Part shown: positions 8,942 through 16,650 of the stretch, in pieces | Numbering within the stretch: position 1 is the stretch's first letter | How the letters are laid out: the number at the start of each line of letters is the position of its first letter | Source: Sulfurimonas sp. HSL3-2 | GTDB taxonomy: Bacteria; Campylobacterota; Campylobacteria; Campylobacterales; Sulfurimonadaceae | Assembly: GCF_039645965.1 (NCBI RefSeq) | Contig: NZ_CP147917.1 | Span: forward strand, 62,001-126,000 | Length of the DNA stretch: 64,000 nucleotides | Reading direction: 5' to 3' | The notes under the pieces: generated by a model | Told to the model about the DNA's origin: nothing | The model's database searches: none | Seen by the model: only the letters and a program-made list of their open reading frames with translations | Made by a program: the position numbers and the translations under genes

Positions 8942-9523
8942 TTAAAATCTATAATTTATTCCGGCGTATGTGTTAACGGCGTCTGTCGTTACAGCACTTG
9001 CTCCGGTTGAACTTTTGTCCCATCTTTCATAATTGATATACTTATATGTCGCTCCAAGTTCAAATATAAAGTGCTCACTAATAGGATAGTAAAAACCGGC
9101 TCCGGCATTATATGAACTAAAATCCAGTTTATTTTTTGTAAATGTGCCGTCTGCGTTTGTATAGGTTATCTGCGTATCAAAATATCCTGCACCGAATCCC
9201 GCTTTTAAGAAGGGATAGAACCCTATATCAAAATCAAATGCTTTGATAAGTTCGACATCTACGGAGTATTTCTCTTTGTCTTTTGCTCCGGCATCTGCAA
9301 AGACACTGTCGCTGTTCGTATCGTAGATAAATCCGAATTGGACCGAATAGCCTTTTAAGTCACCGTACCCTATCTGCAGTTTCGCCATAGGAGATGAAGT
9401 AGATTTATTATAAGGCTTAGAAAAGCTTTCAGAAGAGTATCCGCCTAAGACACCCATATAGACTTGCGCCTCTGCAAAAAGGAGGTTTGACATTAATATT
9501 GAGATCGTGATTATTTTTTTCAT
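8942..9523 (-). CDS. Outer membrane beta-barrel protein
   Basis: A signal peptide (MKKIITISILMSNLLFAEA, cleavage probably near residue 19) precedes a 170-residue mature part of alternating polar/aromatic strands ending in GINYRF, with the C-terminal phenylalanine of barrels. The size and the GAGFYYPISEHFIFELGATY segment fit the OmpW/OmpX-like eight-stranded class (OMP_b-brl). Function unknown. It is convergent with murE (7-base gap) and divergent from the ferredoxin gene, sharing a regulatory gap that contains a Fur-box-like sequence. Confidence 0.75.
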   Translation of the reverse strand: MKKIITISILMSNLLFAEAQVYMGVLGGYSSESFSKPYNKSTSSPMAKLQIGYGDLKGYSVQFGFIYDTNSDSVFADAGAKDKEKYSVDVELIKAFDFDIGFYPFLKAGFGAGYFDTQITYTNADGTFTKNKLDFSSYNAGAGFYYPISEHFIFELGATYKYINYERWDKSSTGASAVTTDAVNTYAGINYRF

Positions 9524-9573
9524 AGGGTGATTATATTGAAAAATTACTTATATGCAAGCTTTAAATCACATAT

Positions 9574-9592
9574 ACTAAAGATTATCATAGTT
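9574..9592. promoter_or_regulatory. Possible Fur box between divergent genes
   Basis: On the minus strand this 19-mer contains an intact ATGATAATC core and agrees with the E. coli Fur consensus at 13 of 19 positions. It lies just upstream of the ferredoxin -10 element (9600-9605), where binding would block polymerase. A weak match in AT-rich DNA can arise by chance. Confidence 0.3.
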
Positions 9593-9599
9593 ATTTTGC

Positions 9600-9605
9600 T
9601 ATAAT
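9600..9605 (+). promoter_or_regulatory. -10 element of the ferredoxin-panD-ybaB operon
   Basis: A perfect TATAAT stands 31 bases before the chosen start codon, in an AT-rich divergent intergenic region. No -35 hexamer is evident. Confidence 0.5.
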
Positions 9606-9635
9606 TCGCGAAATTTTTAGATGGAGAACTATATT

Positions 9636-10010
9636 ATGGGAATTCCTCAACCAGCTTTTTATATCTTTAAGTGTGAACAATCGTCACCTCCAGGTATGCC
9701 GAAACCTTCTTGTGTTAACCCGCAAACACAGGATTTATTCCAATTTTTAGCACAAACTTTGATGCAAAAAGGTATAATGGGAACAGTTCAACCGATCCGT
9801 ACTTCATGTATGAATCGTTGTAATGCCGGACCGATTATGTTAGTAGAACCGGGACATACTATGTATGCAGGTTTAGATAAGGCTAAGATAGAGCGTATTA
9901 TCGACGAACATATCATCGGCGGAAATGTAGTGCAGGAGTATGTGATCCCTGAAGAACTATGGGACGCTCCTATATCTCCATCTGATATGCAAGCTCAGAT
10001 GGGACGCTAA
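9636..10010 (+). CDS. Thioredoxin-like [2Fe-2S] ferredoxin
   Basis: With the start at 9636 the protein has 124 residues and cysteines at 13, 26, 58 and 62: C-x12-C-x31-C-x3-C, the ligand pattern of thioredoxin-like [2Fe-2S] ferredoxins (also found in NuoE). The sequence YIFKCEQSSPPGMPKPSC is typical. Probable role: one-electron carrier in the cytoplasm. The frame is open from an ATG at 9621, but GGAG at 9623-9626 gives 9-base spacing to the ATG at 9636. It is first in a run with panD and ybaB. The 3' tail is proline/methionine-rich and not conserved in the family. Confidence 0.85.
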   Translation: MGIPQPAFYIFKCEQSSPPGMPKPSCVNPQTQDLFQFLAQTLMQKGIMGTVQPIRTSCMNRCNAGPIMLVEPGHTMYAGLDKAKIERIIDEHIIGGNVVQEYVIPEELWDAPISPSDMQAQMGR

Positions 10011-10024
10011 ATTAAGGTAAAAAT

Positions 10025-10390
10025 ATGACTATAGAGATGTTATATAGCAAAATACACCGTGCTACTGTGACAGATGCCAACTTAAACTATGTCGGCTCGA
10101 TCACAATCGATGAAGAGCTTTTAGAAGCTTCAAAGATGCGTGTAGGCCAGAAAGTCGAGATACTCAATGTCAATAACGGCGAGAGATTTTCGACTTATAT
10201 CATTTTAGGAGAGCGCGGTAAACGCGATATCTGCCTAAACGGTGCGGCTGCACGTAAAGTTCACAAAGGTGACAAAGTAATCATCGTAGCATATGCGACG
10301 TATGATGAAAAAGAGCTAGAAAACTATAAACCGAAAGTTGTCATCCTGGATGACGACAATAATATAGACTACATAGCAGAGAGTATCTAA
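10025..10390 (+). CDS. panD: Aspartate 1-decarboxylase
   Basis: Makes beta-alanine for pantothenate and CoA. The proenzyme self-cleaves at Gly24-Ser25 to form the pyruvoyl group; here NYVGSITID places G24-S25 exactly when the first ATG is used, which confirms that start. The 121-residue length is normal. It lies 14 bases after the ferredoxin gene and 1 base before ybaB. The next pantothenate enzyme in this window, panE, is far away at 48.6 kb. Confidence 0.95.
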   Translation: MTIEMLYSKIHRATVTDANLNYVGSITIDEELLEASKMRVGQKVEILNVNNGERFSTYIILGERGKRDICLNGAAARKVHKGDKVIIVAYATYDEKELENYKPKVVILDDDNNIDYIAESI

Positions 10391-10391
10391 A

Positions 10392-10700
10392 ATGTTTGAG
10401 AACATGGGTGATATGGCAAAAATGCTTTCATCGATGCAAGAACATGCAAAAAAACTGGAAGCTGAACTTGACTCTAAAACATTCACCGTCAAAACAGGCG
10501 GCGGAATGGTAGAGATAGTCGGTAACGGCAGAGGTGAAATCATCGATCTTTTGATCGACGACTCGCTCTTAGAAGACAAAGAAGCTCTTCAGATACTTCT
10601 TATAGGTGCTTATAACGATCTGAATAAGATGGTTGAGCAAAACAAACAAAACAGTGCGGTGGGCATGCTTGGCGGCATGAACCCATTTGGCTCAAAATGA
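10392..10700 (+). CDS. YbaB/EbfC family nucleoid-associated protein
   Basis: The 102-residue protein opens MFENMGDMAKMLSSMQEHAKKLEAEL (helical arm), continues with a GGGMVEIVGNGRGEI strand region and ends in a methionine/glycine-rich tail: the standard YbaB pattern. These dimers bind DNA without strong specificity. It overlaps the PDZ gene by 4 bases (ATGA). In Campylobacter jejuni the same order ybaB - PDZ protein - ispA - tkt is found, which supports the assignment. Confidence 0.92.
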   Translation: MFENMGDMAKMLSSMQEHAKKLEAELDSKTFTVKTGGGMVEIVGNGRGEIIDLLIDDSLLEDKEALQILLIGAYNDLNKMVEQNKQNSAVGMLGGMNPFGSK

Positions 10701-11656
10701 GATATTTTTTTCTTTTTGCCCTCACCTTGACATCGCTCTTTGCTTCGTGCAAAGGCGGCTATTCTTCATGTGAACAAAAGATAAAAGACTCTCACTCTAT
10801 CGTAAACAACTCACTTTATATCCCCATAAACAAGACCCAAAGACTAGTCTACTCACAAGCGACACCTATTGGAAATATCATCAAAGCAGATAAATTTTTA
10901 GGCTTATATCTTGTCGGCGGACTTGAAGGGTTTAGATATCCGTTTAAAATAGGTGCTTATGTACCTTCAGGCGTTGCAGTCGTCAATGATAAGATGGCAT
11001 TAGAGGGTAAAATTACAGAGGAGCAGATAGGCCTAAACAGCTTAGCCAAGTTTAGTGAAGCTCCTTTTGTCCCAAGTTTTTTAAGCAGCAGCTGTTGTAA
11101 TTTAGAGGGACTTGTAACACCGCAGGGGATCATACAAAAAGGGTATCTTTCACACTTTATCAACACAAAAAACAGTGACTACAGCGACATCGGAATCAGA
11201 GTCGATAAGCATAAAACAATTACAAAGATCGATCCGTTTTTAAAAAATAATCCCTTTAAAGTATCAGATATCGTCGTAGCTTTTGACGGAAAAAAAGTCT
11301 GGAGTGCAAATCGTCTGATGCAGGATATTTTGTTTGCAAAGATCGGTACGACTCATAAGATAAAAGTATTAAGAGATAAAAAAAGTTTTGAATTTGATGT
11401 AATGACCTACAAAAGAGTCGGCGGCGGTCTTATCAGCGATACTTTCTTAGAGCAGAAAGGTTTTTATTTCAATAACGATCTGACACTAAAAAGTGTTGAT
11501 GGATATGGATTACAAGCAGGCGACAGACTACTGAGTATAAACGGCAACAGATTAAGCTCCCTAGATGATATTCCCGCCGCGATAGGAACAAAAACTGAAG
11601 ATATGATTTTTCTTTTTCAAAGAGGCGGATTTCAGTTTTTTGTGCACATAAATTAG
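10697..11656 (+). CDS. Periplasmic PDZ-domain protein, probable lipoprotein
   Basis: Begins with a signal peptide, MRYFFLFALTLTSLFASC; the cysteine at residue 18 in FASC makes a loose lipobox, so the protein is either a lipoprotein or exported. Two C-terminal PDZ-like segments are visible: IGIRVDKHKTITKIDPFLKN...VSDIVVAFDGKKV (about 165-240) and GYGLQAGDRLLSINGNRLSS (about 275-310). There is no protease triad. Several cysteines lie in the first half (CKGGYSSCEQ, SSCCNLEG), which suggests disulfides. Its Campylobacter counterpart in the same gene order is an uncharacterised periplasmic protein. Start and stop overlap those of ybaB. Confidence 0.8.
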   Translation: MRYFFLFALTLTSLFASCKGGYSSCEQKIKDSHSIVNNSLYIPINKTQRLVYSQATPIGNIIKADKFLGLYLVGGLEGFRYPFKIGAYVPSGVAVVNDKMALEGKITEEQIGLNSLAKFSEAPFVPSFLSSSCCNLEGLVTPQGIIQKGYLSHFINTKNSDYSDIGIRVDKHKTITKIDPFLKNNPFKVSDIVVAFDGKKVWSANRLMQDILFAKIGTTHKIKVLRDKKSFEFDVMTYKRVGGGLISDTFLEQKGFYFNNDLTLKSVDGYGLQAGDRLLSINGNRLSSLDDIPAAIGTKTEDMIFLFQRGGFQFFVHIN

Positions 11657-11668
11657 TTAAAATTGCAT

Positions 11669-12517
11669 ATGCAAAATTTCGAGATTTTTTTACAGCGTCA
11701 TTTACCTAAAGCGCCAAGCTTTCATCCCTACTATGAGGATGCTCTGCACAATATGCTTCAAGCAGGCGGCAAGCGTTTTCGCCCCGCACTTCTTTTAGGT
11801 GTCGTAAACGCTTTTAACCCGCTTTTAGTAGAGGGAGCGATGCACGGGGCACTTGCGATAGAGATGCTTCATACCTATTCGCTGATCCATGATGATCTTC
11901 CGGCAATGGACGATGCAGCTTTGCGCCGCGGGCATCCGACTCTACATGTAAGTTATGACGAGGTCACGGCCATACTTGTCGGTGATGCTTTGAACACGTA
12001 TGCGTTTGAGGTACTGAGCAACGCTCCCTTTAGCGATAACACAAGAGTAAGACTGATCCGCGAACTTGCTGTAAACGGCGGACACGGCGGTATGGTCTTA
12101 GGTCAGGCGATAGACTGCTATTTTGAAAATCAGCCGCTCTCTGTGGATAAGATAAAGTTCTTACATGTAAACAAAACTGCAAAGCTGATAGCTGCTGCGT
12201 TAAAGATGGGAGCTATCATCGCGGGTAAAGATGAAATAGAGGACGAGATCTATGATTTCGGTATAAAGCTTGGGCTTTTGTTTCAGATCCAAGACGATAT
12301 CTTAGATGTGACGCAAACTGATGATGAGGCTGGAAAAACGACGAATAATGATGATGGTAAAAACAGTTTTGTTACTGTACTTGGACTTGACGAGGCGATG
12401 AAAGAAGCTGATGATTTGGCTGATGAATTAACACAGATGATGAATAGTTTTGATGAAAAGCTTTATAAAGAACTATCACCACTTTTAACAAACTACATAA
12501 ACAGACACAAAGGATAA
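11669..12517 (+). CDS. ispA: Polyprenyl synthetase (geranyl/farnesyl diphosphate synthase)
   Basis: Condenses IPP with allylic diphosphates. First aspartate-rich motif DDLPAMDD (in SLIHDDLPAMDDAALRRGHPT, about residue 82) and second QDDILD (about 210) are both intact; GGKRFRPALL near residue 35 binds IPP. The frame is open from a TTG at 11663, but the ATG at 11669 is the natural start (282 aa); neither has a clear SD, so coupling to the upstream gene is likely. It lies between the PDZ gene and tkt, as in Campylobacter. Confidence 0.92.
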   Translation: MQNFEIFLQRHLPKAPSFHPYYEDALHNMLQAGGKRFRPALLLGVVNAFNPLLVEGAMHGALAIEMLHTYSLIHDDLPAMDDAALRRGHPTLHVSYDEVTAILVGDALNTYAFEVLSNAPFSDNTRVRLIRELAVNGGHGGMVLGQAIDCYFENQPLSVDKIKFLHVNKTAKLIAAALKMGAIIAGKDEIEDEIYDFGIKLGLLFQIQDDILDVTQTDDEAGKTTNNDDGKNSFVTVLGLDEAMKEADDLADELTQMMNSFDEKLYKELSPLLTNYINRHKG

Positions 12518-12522
12518 ACAAG

Positions 12523-14439
12523 ATGGCAAATCAGATGCGCCAAAAGATGGCAGACAGTATAAGATTTTTAGCAGCAGATATGGTTCAAGCAGCAAACTCA
12601 GGACACCCGGGCGCACCTATGGGTCTAGCTGATGTAGCAGTAGTTTTAAGTGAGCATCTTCGTCATAATCCAAAAAATCCTTCATGGTTAAACCGTGATA
12701 GACTTGTATTTTCAGGGGGACATGCAACAGGACTTATCTACTCTCTTTACTATCTTTGGGGATACGGTTTAGAGATAGAAGACCTAAAAAACTTTCGTCA
12801 ATTAGATTCTAAGACTCCGGGACATCCAGAATACGGACACACTAAGGGAATAGAGATAACGACTGGTCCGTTAGGTCAAGGTGTTGCAAATGCTGTCGGT
12901 TTCTCTATGGCAAGTAAGTTTATGGGCGCTCAGGTTAACAGTGAGACTGCAAAACTGATCGATCACAATGTGTATTGTTTATGTGGTGACGGTGACTTGG
13001 AAGAGGGTATCAGTTATGAAGCGTGTTCGATCGCAGGACATAACAAGCTAGATAATCTGATCCTTATCTACGATTCAAACTGTATCACTATCGAGGGTTC
13101 TACAAGTCTAAGTATCAGCGAAGATATCCGCGGAAGATTCGAATCTCAAGAGTGGGATGTATTTGAATGTGACGGTCACAACTTCGATGAGATAAACAGC
13201 GCGATAGAGAGTGCAAAAGCAAGTTCTAAACCTGCACTTATCATTGCTCATACGACGATCGCAAAAGGTGCATGTGAGCTAGAGGGTTCACACCACTCTC
13301 ACGGTGCTCCGCTTGGTGAAGATGTCATAGTCGAAGCGAAAAAAGCTGCAGGTTTCGATCCAGAGAAAAAATTCTTTGTTCCAGAAGATGCTATGGCTAG
13401 ATTCAGATGTGCGATAGAGAAGGGCGATCTTTTGGAGCGTGAATGGATCCACAGCCAAAAGACTATGCCTTTGATGGAGCAAAACTCAGCGCTTGAAGCG
13501 TTGCAAAATCCTGATTTTTCAAAAATCCAATGGCCTGTATTTGACAAAGCAGATGCGACTCGTAACACGAACGGTAAGATCATGAACGCTATCGCTCGTG
13601 CACTTCCAAGTTTCTTAGGCGGTTCGGCTGACCTTGGACCATCAAACAAGACAACCTTAAACGATATGGGTGCATTTCCAAAGGGAAGAAACATCTATTT
13701 CGGTATCCGTGAGCACGCTATGGCTTCGATCGTGAACGCTATGGCACTTTACGGTCCGCTTTTACCGTTCTCATCGACATTCTTTGTGTTCTCAGACTAC
13801 ATGAAACCTTCGGCTCGTATTGCAGCACTAAGCGGCATCCAGCAGTTCTTTATCTGGACGCATGACAGTATCGGTGTCGGTGAAGACGGTCCGACTCACC
13901 AGCCTATAGAGCACTTAAGCCAATTCCGTGCACTACCGAACTTCTATGTATGGCGTCCGGCTGACGGAGCTGAAAACATCACAGCTTGGAAAGTGGCGCT
14001 AGAGATGAAGAACTCTCCGTCTGCATTCGTTTGTTCACGTCAGAACCTTCCTGTTCTTCCTGCTTGCGTTAAAGGTGATATGGCAAAAGGCGGATACCTT
14101 TTGGCTTCTGATGATAATGCAACGATAACACTTATGGCATCTGGTTCTGAGGTGGAAGTAGCACTCAAGACAAAAGAGCTTTTAAATGCACAGGGTAAAA
14201 AAGCAAACGTAGTAAGTGTCCCTTGTTTTGATCTTTTAATAGAGCAGGAGAAAGCTTACATCGACAGTATCATACTTCCAGGCACTAAAAAAGTCGCTAT
14301 AGAAGCAGCTCGTGGTATGGAGTGGTACAGATTTGCCGATGAGGTGATCTGTATGGATAGTTTCGGTGCATCAGCACCAGCCGGACAGCTGTTTGAGAAG
14401 TTTGGTTTCACGGCTGAAAAAATAGCAGCTAAATTATAA
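12523..14439 (+). CDS. tkt: Transketolase
   Basis: Thiamine-diphosphate enzyme of the non-oxidative pentose phosphate pathway. Of normal length at 638 residues. The N-terminal domain has SGHPGAPMGLADVA and the TPP motif GDGDLEEGISYEACSIAG. The pyrimidine domain has GSADLGPSNKT and FGIREHAMASIVNA; a C-terminal domain follows. It is 5 bases after ispA. The pathway is needed for ribose and aromatic precursors in organisms that lack a full oxidative branch. Confidence 0.96.
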   Translation: MANQMRQKMADSIRFLAADMVQAANSGHPGAPMGLADVAVVLSEHLRHNPKNPSWLNRDRLVFSGGHATGLIYSLYYLWGYGLEIEDLKNFRQLDSKTPGHPEYGHTKGIEITTGPLGQGVANAVGFSMASKFMGAQVNSETAKLIDHNVYCLCGDGDLEEGISYEACSIAGHNKLDNLILIYDSNCITIEGSTSLSISEDIRGRFESQEWDVFECDGHNFDEINSAIESAKASSKPALIIAHTTIAKGACELEGSHHSHGAPLGEDVIVEAKKAAGFDPEKKFFVPEDAMARFRCAIEKGDLLEREWIHSQKTMPLMEQNSALEALQNPDFSKIQWPVFDKADATRNTNGKIMNAIARALPSFLGGSADLGPSNKTTLNDMGAFPKGRNIYFGIREHAMASIVNAMALYGPLLPFSSTFFVFSDYMKPSARIAALSGIQQFFIWTHDSIGVGEDGPTHQPIEHLSQFRALPNFYVWRPADGAENITAWKVALEMKNSPSAFVCSRQNLPVLPACVKGDMAKGGYLLASDDNATITLMASGSEVEVALKTKELLNAQGKKANVVSVPCFDLLIEQEKAYIDSIILPGTKKVAIEAARGMEWYRFADEVICMDSFGASAPAGQLFEKFGFTAEKIAAKL

Positions 14440-14465
14440 TTATGTTCTAAACCGTAATCATTTTG

Positions 14466-14474
14466 TGTTAGAAT
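14466..14474 (+). promoter_or_regulatory. Extended -10 promoter of the CZB chemoreceptor gene
   Basis: TGTTAGAAT is an extended -10 (TGn plus TAGAAT at 14469-14474), 34 bases before the start. The same TGnTAGAAT form occurs at 50788-50796. Confidence 0.45.
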
Positions 14475-14507
14475 AGTTATGTTTTACAATATAACTTGGG
14501 AGTCATT

Positions 14508-15581
14508 ATGTTTGGTTCAAGCGCAAAGATTGCGGAATTAGAAAAAAAGTATAAGGCGGAGCTGGAGCAGCTTCAATCGGAAAATCGTGATTTAAAAGAG
14601 AAGATCTCTTTTCTCGAGAGTGAAAATGCCAAGCCAAAAGAGGAGGGAAATGTCCATGACTTTATGGATGTTGTCATCGGGAGTTATTCTGACGGGACCT
14701 CTTTCCTACAAAACATTATAGAAGACAGTGTCGAAAAACTAGTCGCTGTGAATGAACTCAACGATAAAACTGTTATGAGAATGGGAAATATAGAGAGTGA
14801 AACAGACTCTATAGCAGGTTCTATCGACAGTATCCAGCAATACGCAAACCAACTCGGCGGTGATTCAAACTCTTTAAACGACAGCGTCATGTCGATAGCC
14901 GATATCATCAACCTTATTAAAGACATCTCTGACCAGACAAATCTTCTTGCCCTTAATGCTGCCATCGAAGCAGCGCGTGCAGGTGAACATGGACGCGGTT
15001 TTGCCGTTGTCGCAGACGAGGTCAGAAAACTTGCTGAGCGCACACAAAAAGCGACTCAAGAGGTCGAGATAAACATCAACGGTCTTAAACAAAATTCAAA
15101 CTCGATGCTTGAGATAAGCACTACGTTTATTCAAGAAACTGCAAATGTGATGGAAGTACTGGATGGATTTAGAGAAAACGTCAGACTTGTAAGAAGAAAC
15201 TCTACAAACATTCAAGAAAGAACAGAAGCCCTTACAAATGAGTTACATGTAAGTAACGGTAAGATCGATCATATCGCCTTGAAACTCAAAGGTTACAAAG
15301 CGATGATAGAAAAAGAAACATTTGATGTAATAGATGAGCACAGCTGTAGATTCGGTAAGTGGTTCGGCACTATTACGGGAACACTTTTGAAAAACTACTC
15401 AAGCGACGTCAATACAATAAGCAAGCACCATGCGAATGTCCATAAAGGGATCAAAGAGGAGACAGAACTTTGGATGTCGGGCAAAGAGAAAGAGGGTCTT
15501 GCACGTATGAAAGACGTTGAAAGATCAAGTGAAGATGCATTCCAGCTTCTTCTGTCAATAGTTAGAAACGCCTCAAAATAG
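14508..15581 (+). CDS. Soluble methyl-accepting chemoreceptor with C-terminal CZB zinc domain (TlpD-like)
   Basis: The protein has 357 residues and no membrane segment or signal peptide. A coiled coil at about 5-45 is followed by a short MCP signalling hairpin with the invariant tip [19 protein letters not shown] (about 143-162) and then a CZB domain: [10 protein letters not shown] near 279 and HHANVHKGI near 307 supply the Cys and His zinc ligands. In Helicobacter pylori TlpD, a cytosolic CZB receptor, senses oxidants such as hypochlorite. The start is the ATG at 14508 with GGAG 5 bases upstream, not the TTG at 14496. The 3' end overlaps the convergent Maf gene by 9 bases. Confidence 0.9.
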   Translation: MFGSSAKIAELEKKYKAELEQLQSENRDLKEKISFLESENAKPKEEGNVHDFMDVVIGSYSDGTSFLQNIIEDSVEKLVAVNELNDKTVMRMGNIESETDSIAGSIDSIQQYANQLGGDSNSLNDSVMSIADIINLIKDISDQTNLLALNAAIEAARAGEHGRGFAVVADEVRKLAERTQKATQEVEININGLKQNSNSMLEISTTFIQETANVMEVLDGFRENVRLVRRNSTNIQERTEALTNELHVSNGKIDHIALKLKGYKAMIEKETFDVIDEHSCRFGKWFGTITGTLLKNYSSDVNTISKHHANVHKGIKEETELWMSGKEKEGLARMKDVERSSEDAFQLLLSIVRNASK

Positions 15582-16124
15582 ATAGGGTTTAAACACTTCG
15601 ATGGTGAGTCCCATCGCGGTGCTTTCAAACCCTCTGACCTCTTTTATATAGTTTTTACAAAACCCTTCTACCATGCAGGCACCGGCTTTTCCACGCCAGT
15701 CACCACTTTCTAGATATGCTTCTAAAGCCACTTCGTCAAATTTTTCAAAAAGATAGTCAGTCGATGATATGTCTATGACCTTCACATCCTTGCTGTGATA
15801 GATAAGACAGGTGATGATGGAGGTGATGCTTCCGCTTTGTGTTAAAAGGATGTTTCTTGCTTCATCAGCGCAGCGTGCTTTTCTTAGGATATTGCCGCCA
15901 GTGGAAATAACCGTGTCTGCTACTAAAAGAGGATAGTCGTCGATCCCAAAGTGTTTGAAGTTTGCCTCGTACTTGCCCAGAGTCGCAAGATAGACGAAGT
16001 TTTTCGCATCTTTTGCTACGATGGAGTCCTCATCAAACTCCACGCTCTCTTGAACAAACTCTATGCCGGCATCTTGAAGAAGTTTGGCACGAGTCTCAGA
16101 GGAAGACGCTAGTCTAATACGCAT
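15573..16124 (-). CDS. Maf-type nucleoside triphosphate pyrophosphatase
   Basis: The 183-residue protein opens [19 protein letters not shown], the Maf signature, and has the conserved LVADTVIS segment (about 67-74). Maf proteins hydrolyse non-canonical nucleoside triphosphates to monophosphates and have been linked to septum inhibition. It overlaps the CopD-like gene upstream by 11 bases. It is unrelated to the flagellin 'Maf' (motility accessory factor) at 60.5 kb in spite of the shared name. Confidence 0.88.
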   Translation of the reverse strand: MRIRLASSSETRAKLLQDAGIEFVQESVEFDEDSIVAKDAKNFVYLATLGKYEANFKHFGIDDYPLLVADTVISTGGNILRKARCADEARNILLTQSGSITSIITCLIYHSKDVKVIDISSTDYLFEKFDEVALEAYLESGDWRGKAGACMVEGFCKNYIKEVRGFESTAMGLTIEVFKPYLF

Positions 16125-16650
16125 TTCTTAAAAATACGCCTAGATAGATAGCAATTAGACCCAGAACTATATTTAAAGGGACCATGTACTTTGCAATAAG
16201 TTTCAGTGTAGAAGCTGCAGCGATAAGATCACCGTTAGCGATCAGTTTTGCCGCTTTATTGCGTCTGATTACCATCGCTAAAAAGTTAACTGCCATAACA
16301 AGCCAGATAGCCTCTTTTACATGTACGATGTTGTAAATAAACATAGCATAGTCGTTTAAGACGTTTCCGTTTGGACCGACAGCCGCAGTTCTAAAACCGT
16401 ATCCGACAGCCATGATGACAGCTGTAATGATAAGGATGATGACAAACGGAGCGACGATGCTGAAAAGTCTTTTTAGAGCGTGAGCCGAGCGTTCTATCTT
16501 TTCGGGGACATTGTCGATAAGCTGGATCGACTGATGTGCTGCAAAACGCATAGCGATCATCCCGCCTACCCAGATAACGGCACTGATGATATGTAAAAAT
16601 ATAACAATGTTCTTATGTTCCGAAAAGATCGTATAGATAAGATGTTTCAT
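16114..16650 (-). CDS. CopD-like four-helix integral membrane protein
   Basis: The 178-residue protein has four predicted transmembrane helices (about 15-35, 65-90, 105-125 and 150-172). HIISAVIWVGGMIAMRF near residue 20 and HVKEAIWLVMAVNFLAM near 111 carry histidines that could bind haem or copper, as in CopD and related families. Its ATG overlaps the alaS stop (TAATG) and its end overlaps maf by 11 bases, so alaS, this gene and maf are one transcript. The substrate is unknown. Confidence 0.65.
   Translation of the reverse strand: MKHLIYTIFSEHKNIVIFLHIISAVIWVGGMIAMRFAAHQSIQLIDNVPEKIERSAHALKRLFSIVAPFVIILIITAVIMAVGYGFRTAAVGPNGNVLNDYAMFIYNIVHVKEAIWLVMAVNFLAMVIRRNKAAKLIANGDLIAAASTLKLIAKYMVPLNIVLGLIAIYLGVFLRNAY

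Noticed and set aside
13299-13694. 131-codon minus-strand frame within tkt
   Set aside because: Antisense to a full-length transketolase with intact motifs.
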